From: Apostichopus californicus
Lineage: Eukaryota; Echinodermata; Holothuroidea; Aspidochirotida; Stichopodidae
Assembly (NCBI GenBank): GCA_020650975.1
Contig: JAIPMN010019535.1
Coordinates: 1 to 30,699, forward strand
DNA: 30,699 nucleotides
Direction: 5' to 3'
Part shown: positions 19,860-30,699 of the stretch, piece after piece
Layout of the letters: every line of letters begins with the position of its first letter
Position numbering within the stretch: position 1 is the first letter of the stretch
The notes under the pieces: generated by a model
Databases searched by the model: none
The model's input: only the letters and a program-made list of their open reading frames with translations
Told to the model about the DNA's origin: nothing
Position numbers and translations under genes: made by a program

Positions 19860-19895
19860 AACAGCTTCATTTTAAAGTCAGTAAAAAAACAACTC

Positions 19896-20135
19896 TTAAA
19901 GGTATGCAGTATTGGCCCCAAATATGCCAGATATTCAAATATGGTCATCTTTGGTCAAACTTTTTATTACAACCTTCGATGAAATTTTCCTCACTGGGAC
20001 ATTCAGTCATCTTGTGTGTTGCTTCAAAATGTCTGAGAACAATTTGGAGAGTAAAGACCTCCAGGAAAGTACTTTTTGAAAACTTCTAGCTTTAATAACA
20101 TTCTATAATTTGGGGCCTATACTGACTACCTTTAA
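19896..20135 (+). mobile_element. TTAA-bounded MITE, copy B (inverted relative to copy A)
   Basis: This 240-bp element starts TTAAAGGTATGCAGTATTGG and ends GGGGCCTATACTGACTACCTTTAA. Its terminal inverted repeats share TTAAAGG and GGCCCCAAAT. It aligns over its whole length, with substitutions and small indels, to the reverse complement of 12131-12365. It carries no coding capacity of note, as expected for a non-autonomous element. Confidence 0.8.
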
Positions 20136-22591
20136 TTATATGACCAGTATATAGAAGCTATGTTCAGTCTTACTTGGTAAACCATTGTCTCCTTAACAAA
20201 AAAGTAATTAGCGCCTAACTTAATCAGCGATATTGTGTGTGCAATGCGACCATGCACGACAAGTGGTCACATCATTGCAATCACAAGACCACACACTCTT
20301 GGTGTGACTGGAATTTGAGGCAGAGAATTAATGGGTTACCAGTTTGGAGATCGATATCATGATAAAACCATGCTTTACTTTCAAATTCAAATGCAGTTGT
20401 TTTGTGAGTCACTTGTCAAGGACATCATGAACATTAAAAACAACAACTAAGGCTCAATGAAGTTGATATGCATGTATCTTTGAGGTTTCAATAACCTGCA
20501 TTTGCAATAATAATAATAATAAAATTTGAATAAATATGGTCCAAATTAAAGTCGAATAAGAATCCCAGTAAAATCCAATATACATACAAAATCAAATCAA
20601 ATCAAGTAACGCAGAAAACTTTGGGGAAAGACTCACTGTAAATACTCAATGGTTAACATTAGAATTGGAATAAATTCCTGTTTGAGGGGCATAAGTCTTC
20701 TTATTTTGATAAATCTCCCTAAATTATTGATATTTCTATATTTAATCAGCCTGGAACACAGTTTAAAAACAATTTTGTGCACTAAGTAGACATAATGCAC
20801 TTGTGGCAAGCTTTCTACTGGCCAGGGGTTGAACCACACTTTGTAACCTCACAGATGCTAAGTTTCATGTTGCCTCTCCTTCTAATAACTTTTTATTTCC
20901 TTATTAATATTCTATAGCTCATTGATGGATCAAAAATTGCATTAGACACAAGATCCTCATTTAAATCAAGTTTTAAAATTTCATACTCGATTATCGGCAC
21001 AACTGTAACTGCAGTTACCATGTAACCATCCTTTCCATGAGTTTATCTAGATTGAAAGAAAAATTCACAATTGACATTTAAACAAAGTTAAAATTATGCT
21101 TTGCAAAAAACAATAGATTGCCACAGGACTCGAAAAAGCTTCTCAACTGCTTCAAAAATTAAGTGATGTCTATGTGAAGACATTTTAATAGTGCTAAAGA
21201 TCATGGAAATGCAAGTTGGAATACTGTATATAAAACAGCGCAGGTACTATTTAAGTAACATCATCTTCTGTCTGGTATGTATACAGGATTTAAATATCAA
21301 GGATCTAAACACTTTGTTGGAGAAGTCATTACATACAGCAACTTCATGGCAGTTAAAAATGTGATATTTATTGATCCTATTATACTATTTTACTTTTTAG
21401 TGAATTAATAGAATTACTTATTAATTTGTTTATGGGTTACAAATCACAATTAGATGGAACAATAATAGCCATCCAATCAATTCAGCTCTCTCTCCCTCCC
21501 TCTGTCCCACACTCTAAAGATGATTACAATATTGATAAAACCTGTGATCTACACATGTTCGAATGAGTTACATGACAAACTCTGTGGTTTCAAGGAGAAT
21601 AGACCCTCCAATCCCATGGTTTATTATAAATACTACACAATATTGGCTAGCCTATTGATGAAAGGACCTGTACATGCAACTAAACAGCAGTAAACTGGTA
21701 GGATTAACTGTTCACAAACTTTTCAAAGTTCAGTCCTTATTGTCCTTAAACTTTAACTGACAGTCCTGATTGACTATTCACAGACTTTTCAAAGCTCAGT
21801 CCTTATTGCACTTAATCTGAAAAACAAAAAACACAAAAGCCAAATTTGTATGGCCTTTATTTTTTATAGATGTTATTTTCATTGAAATACTGTGCAATGA
21901 AGCATATGAATGTGAACATCTTTTGATTTGAGTTAAAACCAACAGCAATGCACTGGGAAGTTACAAATTTAGGAAGAAACAAGAAATCTTTTTTCTTGGA
22001 ATCGAATGCACTAACTTAGTACCCACCAAACAGTTATAATTCACTGAAAAACCTGCACCAAACCTATAAAATTATTAAGCCCAAAACTTATCTACTTAAG
22101 TAAGTATATACTGTAGAAATGATATTTCTAATAATACACCTTTCTACTTTTCTAGCACTTTCTCTAGGCTACATAGTTACAAACTTTGTGTGTTAATAAA
22201 GTTCTTTCTGAAGATATGTACTTGCTGGAAATTTGTATGATGACATCACAAGAAGCAACTTTAACTTCTATTCTAACTATAGAGAAGAGGGATACTTCCT
22301 TTTAGCAAACAACAAAAAATTACGTTTAACAATCAAAACATAACCTTAGAAAAAGGATAGACGTTTTTAGTCCTACAGTATATCAAGGAATAATACTGGT
22401 TTATGAACTGGATTGGCTTGGATGCTGGCTCGGGGTCACTTCTCTCATGAGTGCCAAAAGAGATCAACCTTATCAGCTTAAACTTTGCCTAGAGAATTTG
22501 GGGGAGAGGAAGATAAGCCCAAAATTAACCTTGTAACCTTGTTTTATACATTGACCTCAAGAATAAGGTCTGTGTACAGTAAAAGTAAGAG
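20136..22591. other. Intergenic stretch, no gene recognised
   Basis: The stretch is AT-rich. It holds an AAT microsatellite (about 20,506-20,522), AATCA repeats (about 20,588-20,606) and a 66-bp spaced duplication at 21,711-21,814. The open frames are short and show no family I recognise. Confidence 0.5.
21711..21814 (+). repeat. Direct duplication, 38-bp units at 66-bp spacing
   Basis: TTCACAAACTTTTCAAAGTT then CAGTCCTTATTGTCCTTA at 21711 recurs at 21777 with a few substitutions (TTCACAGACTTTTCAAAGCT then CAGTCCTTATTGCACTTA). The spacer also contains a partial CAGTCCTGATTG copy. Confidence 0.8.
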
Positions 22592-22631
22592 GGCCTGACG
22601 TTTCAATCCTAGCAGGATCTTCTTCAGAGGC
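22592..22631 (-). repeat. Interspersed module with GATCCT-GCT-AGGATT hairpin, copy 2
   Basis: On the minus strand this reads GCCTCTGAAGAAGATCCTGC then TAGGATTGAAACGTCAGGCC, close to 11523-11562. Conservation of the word between two distant, inverted sites marks it as part of a dispersed element. The sequence on either side diverges quickly, so the module may be a conserved core. Confidence 0.6.
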
Positions 22632-22838
22632 TGCATGACAAGTTACAGTAACAGAAGGGACAAATACACACAGAATACAGACAGGTTAATGAGCAGGGTG
22701 AACACAAAATAGAAAGATGTAAGAGGATTAGATGAATAAAGTCCTAAGCTTGACAATCAGTGAATGTTAAGACCCCTTTATTTCATTCCATTTTCAACAT
22801 GTACAAACAAACCCCAAAACCCACGTATTTAGTACTGA

Positions 22839-23840
22839 TCAATAAAGATCAAAACAGGAGTTCCACAAGGGTCAATCTTAGGACCACTCTTACTTTTAAT
22901 CTACATTAATGATTTTAGCCTATGTTTAACTCACTGCAAAGCCGACATGTATGCAGATGATACTACTTTCCACATTTCAAGCTCCAATGTTGAATCTGTT
23001 CAAAGCAAGTTGAATTTTGATGCTAAAAATGTTTCCAATTGGTGCAAGAATAATAAAATGGCAATCAATACTAATAAAACCAAATCAATGTTAAACTTAA
23101 TATGTTCCAGAAAACGCTATGATAATCTACGAGGACGAAGAAATATTTCTGTCAAGATGAATGGTATCGTATTAGAGAATTCTGATACAGAAAAACTTTT
23201 AGGAGTCAGAATTGATGCTCACCTGACATGGCAAGCTCAGATTGATTATATATGTAGTACTATTAGTACAAGATTAGCTCTGTTACGAAGGATTAAACAG
23301 TATTTAGACACTCCCACGTGGATACTTTATTATAATGGATACATTTTTCCAATACTTGACTACTGCTGTCTAGTTTGGGGAACTACCACTGCCCATAATA
23401 CCGACAGAATTATTAAAATACAGAAAAGTGCTGCGCGCATTATTTTAAATGCTTCATATGAAGATTGTTCAAGTGATTTATTTGCCAGGCTGGGATGGAA
23501 GACTTTTGACAGACACGTTATGTATAGAAGATTAACCATGGTTTTCAAGTCAATTAATGATCAAGGACCGAAGTACATGAATGAGATGTTTAAATCAGTT
23601 ACGAACATTCATAATCATAATTTAAGATCCTCTACTGCACGTAACCTGCACATGACAGGCGGACACACTAATTTTTATAACAACCGTTTTTCATGCATTG
23701 CCGCAAAAAGCTGGAACAAACTAGATCAAAGAGTAAAATCAGCAAGAAATCTTAACCATTTTCTGATATTGTTTAGGCCTACTTCACTTTTATTTTTACC
23801 AAATTTCTTAATTTTTCTTTACTCTGTACACGTTTTATAA
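22839..23840 (+). pseudogene. Retrotransposon reverse transcriptase, C-terminal fragment
   Basis: The open frame runs about 333 codons without a stop from 22839. It shows KTGVPQGSILGPLLLLIYIN (RT palm motif with PQGS), then MYADD (catalytic YADD, 22947-22961), then WCKNNKMAINTNKTKSM (the W-x-x-x-N-K-L, N-x-x-K-T-K block), then KLLGVRIDAHLTW and the thumb. The end, RIIKIQKSAARIIL through SWNKLD, is typical of CR1/Jockey-like ORF2 C-termini. The fingers domain and any upstream endonuclease are missing, so it cannot work alone. The intact frame suggests a fairly recent insertion. It stops at 23838-23840. Confidence 0.88.
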
Positions 23841-24000
23841 ATATTTTTTAAAACTATTTTTTTAAGCATTATTAATGTACTTATGACTTCTTAAATTTTC
23901 ATACATTTTATATTATTATATGTCTTATCAGAGGGCCTCGTGGAAGATTAGCTATTGCTAAACGAGCTACCCTCTTAAAATAAAGTTGAAAAAAAAAATA
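22839..24000 (+). mobile_element. 5'-truncated non-LTR retrotransposon with RT C-terminal domain
   Basis: The element begins abruptly inside the reverse-transcriptase domain and keeps the ORF end, a 155-bp 3' UTR and an A-rich tail. The 3' UTR has a short imperfect hairpin, TTAGCTATTGCTAAACGAGC, before AATAAAGTTGAAAAAAAAAA, which is a polyadenylation signal plus poly(A). 5' truncation with a 3' tail is the hallmark of target-primed reverse transcription. The clade looks like the CR1/Jockey group. Confidence 0.85.
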
Positions 24001-27000
24001 TGTCTTAGTCCATGGACATATTGTATGTAATACTTAATGAAAGCTTTGTGTGGTAATAAACAATTATGCTTTGTTTGGCATCAATTTTATATCAGCTAGT
24101 CAAAAATCTTCAGAGAACATGATAACATGATTGCAGACTATTGAACCAGACTACCAGTACTGAGCAGAGCTACGATATTGACATCAGGATATCAAACTGT
24201 GTGTTTATAAAAGTTTACTTTGTAAATAAGTTGCAAAGAGATAATTGGGAACAAGAAATACCCATCAAGTCTATATCCGCCATGAGCTTAATGTTAACAA
24301 TGGTCAGGTCTGATAGGTTAACCTAAGCTGGCGGAAAAACTTCAAAGGTCAAAATTGAACATGAATGTTTCAAAAATGTTCCAACATAGTCATTGTTTAA
24401 CAAAACATTGTTAAAATATGATAGGCTATCTTGGTTGTTTGTATGGTGATGTATGCCAAATTTTGTGTCCCCTAACTTTGCACACTGGTAAATATTAAGC
24501 AATAGCCGAAGTTAGAGCAAAATCAAAGGATCACTATTAACTTTGACCATTAAAAGAGCATATGTTCCATTATCATAGAAAAATTACCACATAGGCCTCG
24601 ACCTACCAATACCATCCTAAATGAAAGCAGTATGGGTGAGAACAAGCAGAAACAATGTCAGTTAATTCCCAAACGTATTATGTGGTCCCAATTTTGTTTG
24701 GGTCCTAATTTTAGTTCACCTCATATGATCACACAACAGATATCAAGTTCAATATTTTCTATCCGGTTATTCCAAAAGTGTACACACAAGCACAGTGAAC
24801 AACAATACAAATCAGGTACGGTAAGCATTGAGCATATAAAAATGCCTTCCACCGAGAATAAGTAATGCAGAATAAATGATAATATCCTTCTAACATCGAT
24901 TGATCATAAAAACTAAATGATTTTAGTTAAATTAAATGTTCTCTGAGTTTTTAATGTCCGCCAAAATATTACCAAAGTTGTCTTCATGCTTTTTTAACCT
25001 CTTGACTTGAGGCAATTTGTTCAGGTTTCAAGTTAATCACATTTGCCAAAAGTTGACAGGGTGAATGACATTGTGACCAATTGCCAGCCAAGAATCACAC
25101 TTAGAATTATTGCAGCGTACCTTAATAATCAAATTGGTAAAGGTTGGCATGGGGGTGTTTCCTGACTGTGCACAACAAATTTGCCCAAATTACACTGTGA
25201 CCAAATGTTAGCATCTATGCATACAGTAACAACTAACAAGAAACATGATTAAGTCTAGGCCTAGGCTAGTTTATGAACAAAGCGTTATCTTTCTGTCATT
25301 GAAACGGTTAAATGAACAGACCCACCATGCTATCTCATTTTAATCCATAATCACTATAATGACCATCTAACTTTCTAAGTTAGGATCACCACTAGTAACA
25401 GGATCATAACTAGTTATTACTAACGTACCACAATTACTTGAGTAGCCTATAGCCTAACAGTAACAGTTAGGCCTATTCTCGCATAGGCTAGCCTATGTAC
25501 GATTTGACGTTTTTAGGATTAGGGGTAACAGACTAACACAAATGCGTAAACGATCGCAGTCTTACGTTAAGTTCTTACTCGAACTTCAATGGCCTACTTA
25601 CCGGTAACCTAGATACATTCAAACTCAGAAGTATTTAATTCCAAAAATGAACAGTTATATCACGAGAAAGTTAATTCAGTTTTTATTTCCAAAGCGAGTG
25701 ATTAGTTCGGCGAACACGTTTGTTATTCCTGTTTAATTAGTTTCAGTCGGGTGCCATTTTCTATTTTGCCTTTCAGTGACCAAACACGATCTAGTGGACA
25801 AGTATTGCATAACACAAAATAATCTCTTGGATACAAAACTGTGTCATCGGAGGACCCTTCCCAACGTAGTTAAACTTTAATAGAGGGCAGCACATACCTT
25901 CTTGTGATTGGAGTAACACGGCACGGAGAACTCCGCTTCAAGAGGTAAAACGTTAGCTGGGCTCATCGGATTTTGATAACTTCAAGCTAGATGGGCTAAC
26001 GAGAGCGAATTGATATGTACTTCAATAAATGTCTTGTTCGATCTTTCGTGTTGTGTAAAGTTGGGAGAAAACCCGTCAAACTTATAATAACAACAACTAC
26101 ACTACTGCATTATAGATTGTTAGTTTGATAGAAGCTGCTTGCTTCATTAAAAAAATATATATTACGTATAAATTGCAGTCCCTGCTTGAGATCTACTCTG
26201 ATATTCTGGTAAGAAGCTACTACTTTATGAACTTGCAATGATACACTGTAAGTCCTGCAAAAGCGTAATCAAGTATGTAAAAATCCTAGTACACTTAAAG
26301 TCCGTCGAATCCAAGAGGCGACATTCAATGTCCGAGTCAAGCAAGAGTATAACAGAGTCCAACTGTCTCTTCCAAGTTCAACATAATCTTGATCATTCGA
26401 ACTTATTTCAATCACTTTCTTTCATAGTCTTGCATTCGATCTGTAGAATCGTGCTATGTCGTTTACATTAAAGACGGCCAACATTGTAACTCGGTACACC
26501 GAGAATTCCTTTGCTTCGTGATAGTAGGAAGATTGGGTGCAGATCCCTTTTTAACTTTTTGAAGCTTAAAGGCATTGAAGACTCGCCCAAACCGCGTGCG
26601 GCCATCTGAAAAAGTTAACTTTCCGTTGCTTGCAAGTGACGTTTTGTTCGTGTCGCTACAAAATGCAGACAGTAATGGAACGTGATACCTTGTTATCTTT
26701 AGGTGGACCTGATATGTCCATCGCTGTATTGTTTGTACACTGTGCTATGGGTATTGACCGCAGCTGTATGTCTGACTGTACACTAGTGTCTAATTACCGA
26801 TGGTAGCAAGCAGTGTGTGTGTATTTTCTGGGATCGATGGTGGTGTATAACACTTCTGTTACACCTCATTCGAAACTGGGTCAGATTACCGGCATTAGAC
26901 GTTTCTTTTTGCGCAAATCTTCACACCCTTTAAGAAGGCAAGAGAACAACAACAAGAGATGCAACAGAAGGTGAGCTCTCGAGCACCTATATAGATAGGC

Positions 27001-27732
27001 ATAGCATCAGGGGTGGGTTGGAGGGGGAGGGAAAGGGGAACACTGCCAATTTTTAATTGGACTCGCAAGTCAAATTTGCGATAACACAACTGAAAACGTA
27101 ACCCTGCTCAGAGGTACATGCGTGCTCCTTCTTAAAAGCCTATTTAGGCCGATGTGTCCAACTTGTCCAACAGTATGAGGAATATCTCAGGGAAGAGGTT
27201 GACGAACAAGGGCACACGCTACATCGAACTTGTCCTTTCAACAACTAATTTTTGAGTAGCTTACAATTAAGAAAAGAAGTAAGGCAAGGGACACGTTACT
27301 AGAGATTTCAATCAAAAGGGTCTACGAATCTCTTCGTAAGGAACAATCCGTAAGAGGGAGCAAGGAAATGTTACACTCACTCCTCCTGCCAGTATTAACT
27401 AACTGTGTTGTTCCGAGGTTTGATTGCTTTGTATAGTATTCTATGAAAAGTCACTCCTTCTCGAAGATGAAGCTTAAACTGTTAAAATCAATCGGAAGTT
27501 TCGAAAAGTGAAGATAAATTAGTGTTTTGTTTTTTCCCCTTTTTTCCGTGAAAAATATTTGATTGGAGAAAATTTTATATTCTTTAATCTTTGGTTCATA
27601 ATTATGATATTAGTTTTTACTGTGAGGTTTTTTTTTCCGACATGTGTTGGTTAGGGATATACTATCTTAATGTTTTATCGTTGTTGTTTTATATTGTTAT
27701 TGTTTTATATATTGTTTGGTATATCAAAGACC
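24001..27732. other. Intergenic stretch with a CpG-richer zone, no gene recognised
   Basis: 24,000-25,400 is AT-rich with no recognised element. From about 25,480 to 27,400 CG dinucleotides appear visibly more often (for example CGATCGCAG, GGCACGGAGAACTCCG, AACCGCGTGCGGCC). A minus-strand donor-like GTATGT at 25,893-25,898 follows the stretch ending CAATCACAAGAAG, so an untranslated first exon of the channel gene near 25,899-26,000 is possible but unproven. A G-rich block lies at 27,010-27,038. Confidence 0.4.
25482..25497. repeat. Perfect 16-bp palindrome CATAGGCTAGCCTATG
   Basis: The sequence equals its own reverse complement over 16 bases. It lies in a cluster of TAGGCC and TAGCCTA words (25,440-25,500), and CTAGGCCTAG occurs at about 25,257. 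It may be part of a dispersed repeat or a binding site; no function can be read from it. Confidence 0.6.
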
Positions 27733-28256
27733 GAGGTCATAAGGCTCCAACGGGTGCAGAATATGGCAGCGCGCATTGTGTCCATACAGAACGTCGAGAC
27801 CTGACCATATAACTCCAATTCTTAATGAATTGCACTGGCTTCCATGTCACATGCGGATAAGATTTCGTATTCTCATGTATGTTAAAGCAATGGAATGATT
27901 GCCAAAAGACATCAGGACCAGTCCAACGCTGCCAATATATAAATGCCGTTTGAAGACGTATTTTTTAATAGTTATTTAATGTAATATTAACTTTTTATCA
28001 TCTCTTGTTTGGAGTACCTCTTATTGTACTTTAGTAACCTCCTTGTTTTTTCTTTCATATAACCTCCTATTGTATTTTTAATAACCTCTTATTGTTTTTT
28101 ACTGTTTTGTGTTGGTATTTTAGGATTATTTTTATAAGGTTATTATTTGTTTTCACTGTATTTATTTCCTTTTTATCGTGTTTGTTTCTTTGTGAAGCGC
28201 TTTGCTATACTTTTTGTGATTTAGCGCTATTTAAATGACGTATTTATTAATTTATT
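27733..28256 (+). pseudogene. Decayed CR1/L2-like retrotransposon 3' end
   Basis: Three pieces of the familiar RT ORF C-terminus are seen in order: RLQRVQNMAARIV (frame at 27742, stop at 27802), then LNELHWLPCHMRIRFRILMY (frame at 27821, stop at 27896), then LPKDIRTSPTLPIYKCRLKT in the same frame after that stop. This means one frameshift and at least one nonsense change. A roughly 290-bp T-rich 3' UTR ends with GTGAAGCGCTTTG and TTAGCGCTATTTAAATGACG, the usual element terminus, and then ATTTATTAATTTATTT. It is sense on the plus strand and clearly dead. Confidence 0.8.
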
Positions 28257-29135
28257 TATCGTTTTTATTCTTATTGTAAGATTCTGCGTTATTACTGAAC
28301 GTTACCTTGAAAAGACTACGTGATTTTGAAGTGTTTTTTTTCTTCAGTAAGCGATGGTGAAAGGCAGAAGGGTTTTTAATGATATTATGACCTTTATTGT
28401 AATCGTGAGGTGTGCTTTTTCAACATTCAACTTCACGAGGACGTGAACCACATCAAGGGGGATGTTGTGTTGCATAATATGTTTATTTAATTAAACATGT
28501 CATAAAAAACGCCCTCTTTTCTGCTTAGTTGCGTAATTATCAGTTTGTGGAATATTGATGAAATCATTTTGCTGTGTTTTTGTCGAGCTGTTGCATAATA
28601 TTATGCCAGGGTCAAAGTTGACAGTGTGGCAAAAGCCTGTGCCTGAATGTAAGATTAATTTGCTCCTTTTAGTTGCCAAAATCGAAAGGTGTGTTGAGGG
28701 ATTTGAGATTGCAAATCTGAAATCTGGCGTCTGCTGGCGAAGTTGAATCAAGAAAAACTAGGTCAGTCGAACAGTTAGTTGTTATTACTCCTCAGTGCCA
28801 AAAGTTAATCGGTTTGCTGACCAGGTCATTATTTTTCTATGAATGAACCAAAATCTAATGGCTTTGTCGTGGAGAGATTTGATTAACTTTTCTTGTACTT
28901 GGTCCGGATTTCTTTGCCTTAGACAACAATTCAGCAGTTTATTACTAAGTTTATTTGGCCGTAGAATTCGGGATGGAGTCCAGAGAAATATTTTCAGTAT
29001 GACAGTTGTGTGTCATGTAGCCATGAAACTTTCGTTATTGCATAGCAAATATAAATATCTCTTTTCAACTGGAGGTCCACTCCTTGTGTGTCCTTATTCT
29101 CCATTCCATGTTTAAATTGCAAACCCAACAATATC

Positions 29136-29211
29136 AACTTATATATTATACTTATATATATACTTAAATATTATTATTATATTATATTATTTTTATATTA
29201 TATATTATACA
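29136..29211. repeat. AT-rich microsatellite
   Basis: Mixed TATAT and ATTAT units give a run of about 75 bp with almost only A and T. Confidence 0.8.
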
Positions 29212-30031
29212 AATCACCATTAACTAACTTTTCTTTCTTTTTGGTCTTCACCTGTAAAGGGAACTGAGCTTCTTGGATTCTGCATTTTATAAGACTATTA
29301 CTAATTTTTTATTATCATTATTATGATAGGACTTAAACAAAAACAGCTTATTGAAAGACAGGGAGATGTTAACAATTCAAGGTTATTTCCCCGAAAAATT
29401 TTTAAAAATTTTTTAAAAAACTTTGAAATTACTTTTTCCATGAAAAGTGTTAGAACAGTGTTAACATTTTTGCATATATATCTATATTTGAATTCTGAAC
29501 ATTGATTCTGGTACATTGATGTATCAGAACGACATAATGTTTGTAGAAAATGTCCAAAGGTTGAGATTCATAATAAAGACAATCTTTCATATTTCAAAAA
29601 GTTTTAACGGAAATATCCATCGATGAGGTTTAAGTTAATCAACTGATTGGAGAAGTGTCTGAAGATACCCCTATCAAACCCTGCCAGCTATCAATAAACA
29701 ACCCCCCCCCCCCCAACCCCTCCAAATTGGCAGTTAATATGCTGGATATGTGGTTACACATACCCTCTGATTCTCTAACATAAAATACTTCTTACTACAC
29801 CCATTTGTTGTATCATTATTTAGGAAACCAATGTGTGGTAATCTGAATAAGCAATTCAATTTGTGTAATTTGTGGTACATTGAAAAGGAAATATGCATAA
29901 GCACAACATATACTTTATTACAGCAAATCCCTAACACCCCCATTAATATCAATGTAAAACAGTCGATTAAATATGGATCTGTATCTTTGGCATGCACATA
30001 AATTCATATGTCGCTGGCCCAAATGTTGAAT

Positions 30032-30056
30032 TCACCCCCCACCCCCACCCCCTCCC
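30032..30056 (-). repeat. G-quadruplex-like block on the minus strand
   Basis: Reading the minus strand, GCGGGAGGGGGTGGGGGTGG and further G give four or more runs of at least three G separated by one base. Confidence 0.65.
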
Positions 30057-30699
30057 GCTGACTGACTTAGTTATAGAAGCCAAACCTTTATGAAAGGGCA
30101 GGTGGCAAATCAAAGATTCTATAAAGAAGGGGTGAGACCCTGGTATCATTCAAGCTGGCATCCCATGAACAAAAATCAATAAATTGGCAGTAACTGGTGC
30201 ATTCTGATTCATATTTATCATATAAATGAGGTAAATAACAAGCTCTTAATGTAAGGTTGTGCTTATAAATAATACTGATCTGTATTTAGCTTTGACACAG
30301 AGAATGAAATGTTAGATGCCTTACAGACAGACAGATGGACACAGATACATCAACATTGATATCAATGTGACAAAACAGTTCTTGATGGTGAAGATTATTC
30401 ATCTTAAACATCTTTCTGATTGTAAATTTATAAATTTGATGAATGCATGAAAAAAAAATCGTCTTTCATGATTATTTTGAAACTGTTCTTTTAAAAAGTT
30501 ATGTAATCATCTCAAATCCTCAATAATCACTGGTTAAAGATATATCTACTCAATTAGGTCCATTTTGTTAGCTTTAAGAGTTTCTGTAAAGCCATGGAAA
30601 TATGAAAAAGATTTTAAAGAATTTGCCTTCTTCTTCAAACCTACATACTATATTTATGTATCCATTACCAAGGAGGGGGGGGGGGTCATTGAAGGAATT

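Larger units (their letters stand above)
17080..19895. other. Intergenic stretch, no gene recognised
   Basis: The stretch is AT-rich. It contains a possible tRNA-derived SINE (about 17,670-17,815), a diffuse repetitive block of CAAATTT and AAATTTCAAC words (18,470-18,710) and two G-rich blocks (18,825-18,844 and 19,835-19,859). A minus-strand GTGAGT donor near 19,155-19,160, with a CG-containing stretch beside it, could mark an untranslated exon, but this is unsupported. Confidence 0.5.
28257..30699. other. Intergenic stretch to window end, no gene recognised
   Basis: The stretch contains an AT microsatellite with TTA and TATAT runs (29,136-29,211), a C homopolymer of about 14 (29,702-29,715), a C-rich block that is G-quadruplex-like on the minus strand (30,032-30,056) and a G run at 30,674-30,686. 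Open frames such as 28843-29115 have no recognisable protein features. Confidence 0.5.

Noticed and set aside
20633..20839. Minus-strand open frame of 68 codons
   Set aside because: It is short, with no motif, signal peptide or recognisable similarity, in AT-rich intergenic DNA.
22592..22800. Hammerhead-type ribozyme as found in some Penelope-like elements
   Set aside because: I could not find the conserved CUGAUGA and GAAA core with paired stems near either hairpin module.
28843..29115. Plus-strand open frame of 90 codons with a hydrophobic middle
   Set aside because: No family recognised, no splice partners, and composition like the flanking intergenic DNA.
29702..29715. Long C homopolymer as a functional signal
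   Set aside because: Several similar runs occur across the window (476-489, 2,916-2,929, 13,202-13,211, 14,062-14,071), so this is a general property of the genome or of the assembly.

Overview
This is AT-rich metazoan genomic DNA. It has spliced exons with GT-AG introns, interspersed non-LTR retrotransposon fragments, a TTAA-bounded MITE family, minisatellites and long C or G homopolymer runs. The repeats (CR1/L2-like 3' ends, TAGGCCTA-rich motifs) suggest a marine invertebrate deuterostome such as an echinoderm. That placement is inference only.

The left half (about 1-16,850) holds one large minus-strand gene. I joined 20 exons by hand, and the splice phase is consistent at every junction. 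They give about 897 residues of a two-pore channel (TPC/TPCN family): two six-helix channel repeats separated by a cytosolic EF-hand linker. From N to C terminus the protein has a long acidic Ser/Pro-rich cytosolic tail (exon 1), repeat I S1-S6 (exons 3-9), a paired EF-hand linker (exons 10-11) and repeat II S1-S6 (exons 12-20). The C-terminal end lies at or beyond the left edge of the window. The protein is a divergent TPC. Its second EF-hand loop looks fully canonical, both pore-filter motifs differ from the usual animal ones, and the repeat II S4 has lost most of its arginines.

The introns carry two sense-oriented retrotransposon 3' ends (about 6,945-7,252 and 8,690-9,143), a 55-bp minisatellite with a divergence gradient (about 9,418-10,320), one copy of a TTAA MITE, several short tandem duplications and G-rich blocks.

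The right half (about 16,850-30,699) has no gene I can support. It contains a second, inverted MITE copy, a 5'-truncated retrotransposon with the C-terminal part of a reverse transcriptase (22,839-about 24,000), a decayed CR1/L2-like retrotransposon tail (27,733-about 28,256), a possible tRNA-derived SINE, and a zone around 25,500-27,400 that looks richer in CpG and might hold the promoter or a 5' untranslated exon of the channel gene. No tRNA, rRNA, CRISPR array or prokaryotic feature was found.
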